64,000 nt of DNA, taken from NCBI RefSeq assembly GCF_002960445.1, contig NZ_POJD01000142.1, forward strand, positions 434,001 through 498,000. Direction: 5' to 3'. Below the pieces are notes generated by a model. That model did no database searches and was not told the DNA's origin. It saw only the letters and a list, made by a program, of their open reading frames with translations. This document shows positions 59,983 through 64,000 of this stretch, one piece after another (the first letter of the stretch is position 1; the number at the start of each line of letters is the position of its first letter). Source of the stretch: Streptococcus suis. Lineage in GTDB: Bacteria > Bacillota > Bacilli > Lactobacillales > Streptococcaceae. The translations under genes were made by a program, and so were the position numbers.

Positions 59983-60908
59983 AGCTCAATTTCCTCTAAA
60001 TCCTTGACAATATGAACCTGCTCGAAAATAGTACTTGCATCTTTCCGTAATTGACTAATATCCTTGGATAAAAATCGTGGACTGATATGATTGAGTAAGA
60101 GCTGCTTGGCTCCAGCATCCTTGGCAACCTGAGCGGCCTCCATATTGGTCGAATGCCCGTGCTTCCGAGCAATCTTCTCATCGCCTTTTCCGTAAGTCGC
60201 CTCATGCACCAGCACATCAGCATTGACAGCCAGACGGACACTAGCATGACACTTGCGCGTATCACCAAGAATGGTCACTACCTTACCAGGCCGAGGAGGC
60301 GAAATATAGTCACTAGCAATAATCTCTCTGCCATCCTCAAGAATCACATTTTGGCCATTTTTAATCTGTCCAAACAAGGGACCAAAAGGGACACCTGCTG
60401 CCAACAAGGCGTCCGCATCCAGACTACCTTCTAAATCTTTTTGAATAACACGGTAGCCGACACATGGAACAGTATGGTCCAACTTCTCAGCGAATACCGT
60501 GAATTTGTCCGTTTCTAGGACCTGACCGACTGTATCAACATCAAACTCATGAAAATGAATGCGATATGGTAGGCGTGTCCCCGATACTTTCAGACTGGAC
60601 AAAACAAAGGAACGAATGCCCACTGGTCCATAAATATCAATATCCGTCTGCTCCTCGCTAGACTGGAAAGAACGGCTAGACAAAAAACCTGGCAAGCCAA
60701 AAATATGGTCACCATGCAGGTGAGTAATAAAGATTTTTGCCACCTTACGTGGACGAATAGAGGTTTCCAAAATCTGATTTTGGGTCCCTTCACCACAGTC
60801 AAATAGCCAAACCTGATTGATTTCATCCAAGAGTTTCAAGGCCAAACTGGACACATTACGAGCCTTGGAGGGCTGACCAGCCCCCGTACCTAAAAATTGA
60901 ATTTGCAT
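59979..60908 (-). CDS. rnz: Ribonuclease Z
   Basis: 309 residues, full length for the short bacterial form. The metallo-beta-lactamase motif Thr-His-Leu-His-Gly-Asp-His (about 62-68) binds two Zn2+, with further His and Asp ligands near 140, 210 and 268. It cuts the 3' trailer from tRNA precursors lacking CCA. Located between the hypothetical gene and the SDR gene. Confidence 0.96.
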   Translation of the reverse strand: MQIQFLGTGAGQPSKARNVSSLALKLLDEINQVWLFDCGEGTQNQILETSIRPRKVAKIFITHLHGDHIFGLPGFLSSRSFQSSEEQTDIDIYGPVGIRSFVLSSLKVSGTRLPYRIHFHEFDVDTVGQVLETDKFTVFAEKLDHTVPCVGYRVIQKDLEGSLDADALLAAGVPFGPLFGQIKNGQNVILEDGREIIASDYISPPRPGKVVTILGDTRKCHASVRLAVNADVLVHEATYGKGDEKIARKHGHSTNMEAAQVAKDAGAKQLLLNHISPRFLSKDISQLRKDASTIFEQVHIVKDLEEIEL

Positions 60909-60918
60909 TGTTTACTTT

Positions 60919-61548
60919 CTAATGTTTTATATATAAAATTGCAGAGCGACCCGACCAGACATAGTAATACCGACCAGCATAGCCGTCCGCCACTTCCAGC
61001 ACTTCTTCCTGATTAAAGCCTGAAATCTTGACCAAGCCTTCTCCAATCGCCACTTGGGTCAAAAGGTAGTCTGTTTCAACTTCCTCTAACTCGGCGTCCT
61101 CAAAGGGATTGACTTTCATAAAAACCTTGCCCTCCTCCACAAAGACGACATAGTGGGGAAAGACTTGGGCGATTTCAAAGAGCAGACTGTCCGTCACTTC
61201 CTCTACACCTTCCGAAAAAACCTGAGCCAGACCGTCAGCCGACACATAGGCAAAGCCGAAAGACTTGCCTGACAAATTAAGACGGACAAAGGGCTTGTCC
61301 TCAGCAAAGCTAGGTTCTTTTGGAAAAAAGCTCAGCTGCTGTGAAAGAGTCAGATAATAGTCCGTCGCCTCTTCTGCCCCTTGTTTCTGGTAGATTTCCG
61401 CAAAATAGGCATTGATAACCGAAGGCGGTGGCGTGATAAAATCTATCTTCTGCTGGTCGGTCAAATTTGCCAATTTCTTAGCCAGATAGACCTTGTCCAA
61501 ACTAGTAAAGCCACCGTATTTGATTGCCAAATCAAGATAATCCGTCAT
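60919..61548 (-). CDS. Conserved hypothetical protein between hflX and rnz
   Basis: 209 residues. No membrane span or signal peptide; acidic, with a C-terminal half of beta character (Tyr-Ala-Gly-Arg-Tyr-Tyr-Tyr-Val-Trp-Ser). I do not recognise a motif that would give a function. It is conserved in position in streptococci between hflX and rnz. The start at 61548 overlaps the end of hflX by 17 bases in another frame; further upstream Met codons lie deeper in hflX and are unlikely. Confidence 0.8.
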   Translation of the reverse strand: MTDYLDLAIKYGGFTSLDKVYLAKKLANLTDQQKIDFITPPPSVINAYFAEIYQKQGAEEATDYYLTLSQQLSFFPKEPSFAEDKPFVRLNLSGKSFGFAYVSADGLAQVFSEGVEEVTDSLLFEIAQVFPHYVVFVEEGKVFMKVNPFEDAELEEVETDYLLTQVAIGEGLVKISGFNQEEVLEVADGYAGRYYYVWSGRSAILYIKH

Positions 61549-62782
61549 AAAATTCTTCCAACTTCCATTTATTGCTGGAAGCGATATAGCCTGATACCAC
61601 TTCCACATCCTCTTCATAAGTCCGATTTTCAATCAGAGCCAGAGTAGCTAAATCATGCAATTTATAAGATTCAGCAAGTGGCACCCTGACCTCAAATCGT
61701 TCAAACATGGTCTTAATCTTGGCCAAGACCATCATCTGAATATGACCTTTGGCATTTTCATCCTTAGCGGACAGCATGACATGTGGGAACTGACTTGGGG
61801 TAAAGCTGTCATCGGTCTTGTCCAACTTGTTGTAAAGGGCCAGGCGAGGAATGTCCAGCATATCCAGGTCTTTTAGAATGTCCAAGACCACCTGTTCCTG
61901 CTCACTGTGATTGGGGTCAGAGGCGTCGATGACATGGAGCAAGAGGTCCACATTCATGGACTCCTCCAAGGTGGATTTGAAGGCAGAAATCAACTCGGTC
62001 GGCAGATCCTGAATGAAACCAACCGTATCGGTCAAGGTCACGTTGAACTTGTCCGCCAAGTTAATCTGCTTGGTCGTGGCATCAAGTGTGGCAAAGAGTT
62101 CGTCCGCCTCGTACTGTCGCTTATCCGTCATGGCATTCATGATAGTGGACTTGCCAGCGTTGGTGTAGCCAATCAAGCCAATCTTGAAGACACCTGATTG
62201 AAGGCGGCGTTCACGGACAGTCGCTCGGTTTTTCTCCACCGTTTTGAGTTGGCGTTCAATGTCGTGAATCTGGTTGCGGATGCTGCGACGGTTGAGCTCC
62301 AACTGGCTTTCACCTGGTCCACGAGAGCCGATACCACCGGCCTGACGGCTGAGCATGATACCTTGTCCAACCAAGCGTGGCAACATGTACTTGAGCTGGG
62401 CCAGGTGGACCTGTAATTTTCCTTCGTGACTTCGAGCTCGCATGGCAAAAATATCCAAAATCAGCTGCATACGGTCAATGACCTTGACTCCTAAAATCTC
62501 CTCCAAATTGACATTCTGACGGGGTGTCAGTCGGTTATTGACAATGACGGTATCAATCTCATCAGCTTCGACCATCTGGGCAATTTCTTCTAGTTTCCCT
62601 GAGCCGACAAAGGTCTTGCTGTCGTATTTTTCACGTTTTTGAGTGTAGACTCCCTTGACCAGAGCGCCTGCTGTTTTAGCCAGACTTGCCAACTCCTCCA
62701 TGGACATGTCAAAGTTGTCTGTTTGCTGTAATTCCACTCCGACCAGGAGGGCGCGTTCTTGTTCTTTCTGGGTTTCAATCAT
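61532..62782 (-). CDS. hflX: Ribosome-associated GTPase HflX
   Basis: 416 residues. The HflX N-domain (about 1-200, with the [10 protein letters not shown] loop) is followed by a coiled coil and the G domain: G1 Gly-Tyr-Thr-Asn-Ala-Gly-Lys-Ser-Thr, G3 Asp-Thr-Val-Gly-Phe and G4 Asn-Lys-Leu-Asp. It binds 50S subunits and helps split stalled ribosomes. The start overlaps the miaA stop by eight bases. Confidence 0.95.
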   Translation of the reverse strand: MIETQKEQERALLVGVELQQTDNFDMSMEELASLAKTAGALVKGVYTQKREKYDSKTFVGSGKLEEIAQMVEADEIDTVIVNNRLTPRQNVNLEEILGVKVIDRMQLILDIFAMRARSHEGKLQVHLAQLKYMLPRLVGQGIMLSRQAGGIGSRGPGESQLELNRRSIRNQIHDIERQLKTVEKNRATVRERRLQSGVFKIGLIGYTNAGKSTIMNAMTDKRQYEADELFATLDATTKQINLADKFNVTLTDTVGFIQDLPTELISAFKSTLEESMNVDLLLHVIDASDPNHSEQEQVVLDILKDLDMLDIPRLALYNKLDKTDDSFTPSQFPHVMLSAKDENAKGHIQMMVLAKIKTMFERFEVRVPLAESYKLHDLATLALIENRTYEEDVEVVSGYIASSNKWKLEEFYDGLS

Positions 62783-63659
62783 CTAAAAATTCCTCCACGG
62801 CGGTGAAAATCTGCGTCTTGTAATCTGGCTGGCCTACTGAATAAAAGGGAACCTGCATCCGATTTCTGAACCAAGTCAATTGGCGTTTGGCAAAGCGGCG
62901 GCTATTTTGCTTGACCTTATCAACTGCTTCTTCTAGCGAAAGCTCACCTGCAAAATAAGGGAAAAACTCCTTGTAGCCAATTCCCATAGCAGCTTGGGCT
63001 TGAGGGTGTTCTTGGTAGAGCCAGCTGACTTCATCTAGTAAGCCCGCCGCCATCATCTTATCCACGCGCTGATTGATGCGGTCGTAAAGGACCTGTCTGT
63101 CATCCGTCAGGCAGATGTAAAGTGGCTCATATCCTGACTCTGTATTTTCTAAGTTTTTGCCAAATTTTTTCAACTCTAACCCACGAATGATTCTCCGTCG
63201 GCTGTTTCCCTCGATTGCCAACCCTGCCTGCTCTGCCATTGTTTCCAAAACCTCGTCAGACAAGCAGTCGAGTTCCGCCCGATAAGCAAGAACCTGCTCC
63301 TGGTCAACCAGCCCGCCCAGGTGGTAGCCTTCCAGTAGACTTTGGATATAAAGGCCTGTCCCACCCACGATAAGGGGCAGCTTGCCACGACTGGTAATGC
63401 CTGCAATCAAAGCTTTAGCTTCTGCTACAAATTCATAAGCCGAATAGCCCTCGGTCACATCTCGGACATCAATCAAGTGATGAACCGCCGCAGCCTGCTC
63501 TTCAGGACTAGCTTTTGCCGTGCCGATATCTAGGTTGCGATAGACTTGCTGGCTATCACCGCTTATAATTTCTCCATTGTAGCGCTGGGCCAATTCAATT
63601 CCTAATGCAGTTTTTCCTACCGCTGTCGGTCCAATGACCACAATTACTTTAGTTTTCAT
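62775..63659 (-). CDS. miaA: tRNA dimethylallyltransferase
   Basis: 294 residues. P-loop Gly-Pro-Thr-Ala-Val-Gly-Lys-Thr-Ala (10-18), Ser-Gly-Asp-Ser-Gln-Gln-Val-Tyr (34-41) and Gly-Gly-Thr-Gly-Leu-Tyr (about 100) are characteristic. It adds the dimethylallyl group to A37 of tRNAs that read UNN codons. First gene of the run miaA-hflX-hypothetical-rnz-SDR. Confidence 0.96.
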   Translation of the reverse strand: MKTKVIVVIGPTAVGKTALGIELAQRYNGEIISGDSQQVYRNLDIGTAKASPEEQAAAVHHLIDVRDVTEGYSAYEFVAEAKALIAGITSRGKLPLIVGGTGLYIQSLLEGYHLGGLVDQEQVLAYRAELDCLSDEVLETMAEQAGLAIEGNSRRRIIRGLELKKFGKNLENTESGYEPLYICLTDDRQVLYDRINQRVDKMMAAGLLDEVSWLYQEHPQAQAAMGIGYKEFFPYFAGELSLEEAVDKVKQNSRRFAKRQLTWFRNRMQVPFYSVGQPDYKTQIFTAVEEFLDD

Positions 63660-63678
63660 CTTTTTCCTTGAAAATATT

Positions 63679-63706
63679 TTGTTTTTTCGCTAAAATCTAT
63701 TATAAC
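63679..63706 (+). promoter_or_regulatory. Promoter of the DUF3042 gene
   Basis: TTGTTT (63679-63684) and TATAAC (63701-63706), 16 nt apart on the plus strand, in the gap divergent from miaA. Confidence 0.55.
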
Positions 63707-63727
63707 ACAAGTAAAGGAGAATTCACT

Positions 63728-63898
63728 ATGGCTAAAGGTTTTGGCAAAGGTTTCTTGACAGGTGTTCTTTCTACAGTTGCTCTTGCAGCAGGTGCTATCT
63801 TCACCGTTCACAAAACAATTATTGAACCAGAAGAAAAGAAAGAAGCCTTCATCGAGGAAAATCGTAAAAAAGCAGCACGTAAACGTGTGGCACACTAA
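63728..63898 (+). CDS. DUF3042 family small membrane protein
   Basis: 56 residues. A Gly- and Ala-rich hydrophobic N-terminal half (about 5-28) and a Lys/Glu-rich C-terminus (Ile-Glu-Pro-Glu-Glu-Lys-Lys) give the DUF3042 pattern of lactobacillales. AAAGGAG is about eight bases upstream; the frame is open before this start but without a ribosome-binding site. Function unknown. Confidence 0.85.
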   Translation: MAKGFGKGFLTGVLSTVALAAGAIFTVHKTIIEPEEKKEAFIEENRKKAARKRVAH

Positions 63899-63924
63899 AA
63901 AGCTGGTAACTATCCAGCTTTTTT
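63896..63924 (+). terminator. Intrinsic terminator after the DUF3042 gene
   Basis: AAAAAGCTGG/CCAGCTTTTT with a seven-base loop and a T-run on the plus strand. Confidence 0.9.
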
Positions 63925-63934
63925 GTTTACCAAA

Positions 63935-63993
63935 AAATCCCTTAGAAGCTCTGCTATTTCCAAAAGGCAACTAACAAGCTTTCTAAGAGATTT
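63935..63993 (-). terminator. Terminator of a minus-strand gene lying to the right of the window
   Basis: A long stem, 63935-63950 with 63977-63993 (AAATCCCTTAGAAGCT against AGCTTTCTAAGAGATTT; one bulge and one G-U), with a following T-run on the minus strand. No gene inside the window needs it, so it probably ends a transcript entering from beyond 64000. Confidence 0.7.
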
Positions 63994-64000
63994 CACTTAT

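Overview
The window looks like about 64 kb of the chromosome of a low-GC Gram-positive coccus, most likely Streptococcus suis or a close relative. The basis is gene content and order recognised from the sequence, not a database search: atpEBFHAGDC with c before a, followed by DUF1146-murA-epuA-endA; ebsA/ferredoxin/SAG1386-cmk-infC-rpmI-rplT; miaA-hflX-hypothetical-rnz-SDR; RgpA/RgpB-type rhamnosyltransferases next to rmlACBD; and streptococcal small proteins (SPJ_0845 type, DUF3042). Most genes are on the minus strand. I saw no rRNA, tRNA, CRISPR array, prophage or complete insertion sequence.

Layout. Positions 1-6387: the start of a membrane protein, a DUF975 protein, a DUF2087 protein, pheT, a GNAT acetyltransferase and pheS, the last behind a Phe T-box riboswitch carrying a MITE-like inverted repeat. 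6388-20160: a uronate/glycosaminoglycan-type locus with a GPH symporter, KDG kinase, beta-glucuronidase, GntR regulator, KDPG aldolase, glucuronate isomerase, mannonate dehydratase, mannonate oxidoreductase, a HAD hydrolase and two GH3 hydrolases. 20198-29253: endA, epuA, murA, DUF1146 and the F1Fo ATP synthase operon. 29330-37160: dagK, ligA, then a plus-strand block (small protein, ArsP-type permease pair, zwf, an AlkD-like protein, a GNAT). 37348-40602: ribosomal/IF3 operon with an attenuator leader, cmk, a LysM protein, ferredoxin and ebsA. 40802-47114: RmlABCD and RgpA/RgpB genes. 47156-63659: ZIP transporter, Nif3, TrmK, DnaD, MetA, Apt, DUF3114, RecJ, cardiolipin synthase, copper ATPase, SDR, RNase Z, a hypothetical, HflX and MiaA. 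63728-64000: a DUF3042 protein and two terminators.

How the genes work together. The uronate locus is a complete route: uptake (GPH), release of glucuronate (UidA) and probably N-acetylhexosamine (two GH3 enzymes with a NagZ-type Asp-His dyad), then UxaC, UxuB, UxuA, KdgK and KdgA to pyruvate and glyceraldehyde-3-phosphate. Both main promoters have the same near-identical 5-1-5 palindrome between -35 and -10, plus a cre-like site, which predicts control by the local GntR protein and by CcpA. An intrinsic terminator separates the two GH3 genes from the catabolic genes.

The most interesting observations concern expression control. A roughly 160-bp self-complementary element sits exactly in the apical loop of T-box Stem III, where it would lengthen a hairpin without breaking the riboswitch. 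IF3 appears to start at an ATA codon behind an attenuator leader. Two genes (ferredoxin, DUF1146) look leaderless. Two intrinsic terminators run their U-tracts straight into the next Shine-Dalgarno. A CopB-type ATPase has two cop boxes but no copY or copZ beside it. I found no clear new multi-gene defence or mobile system.
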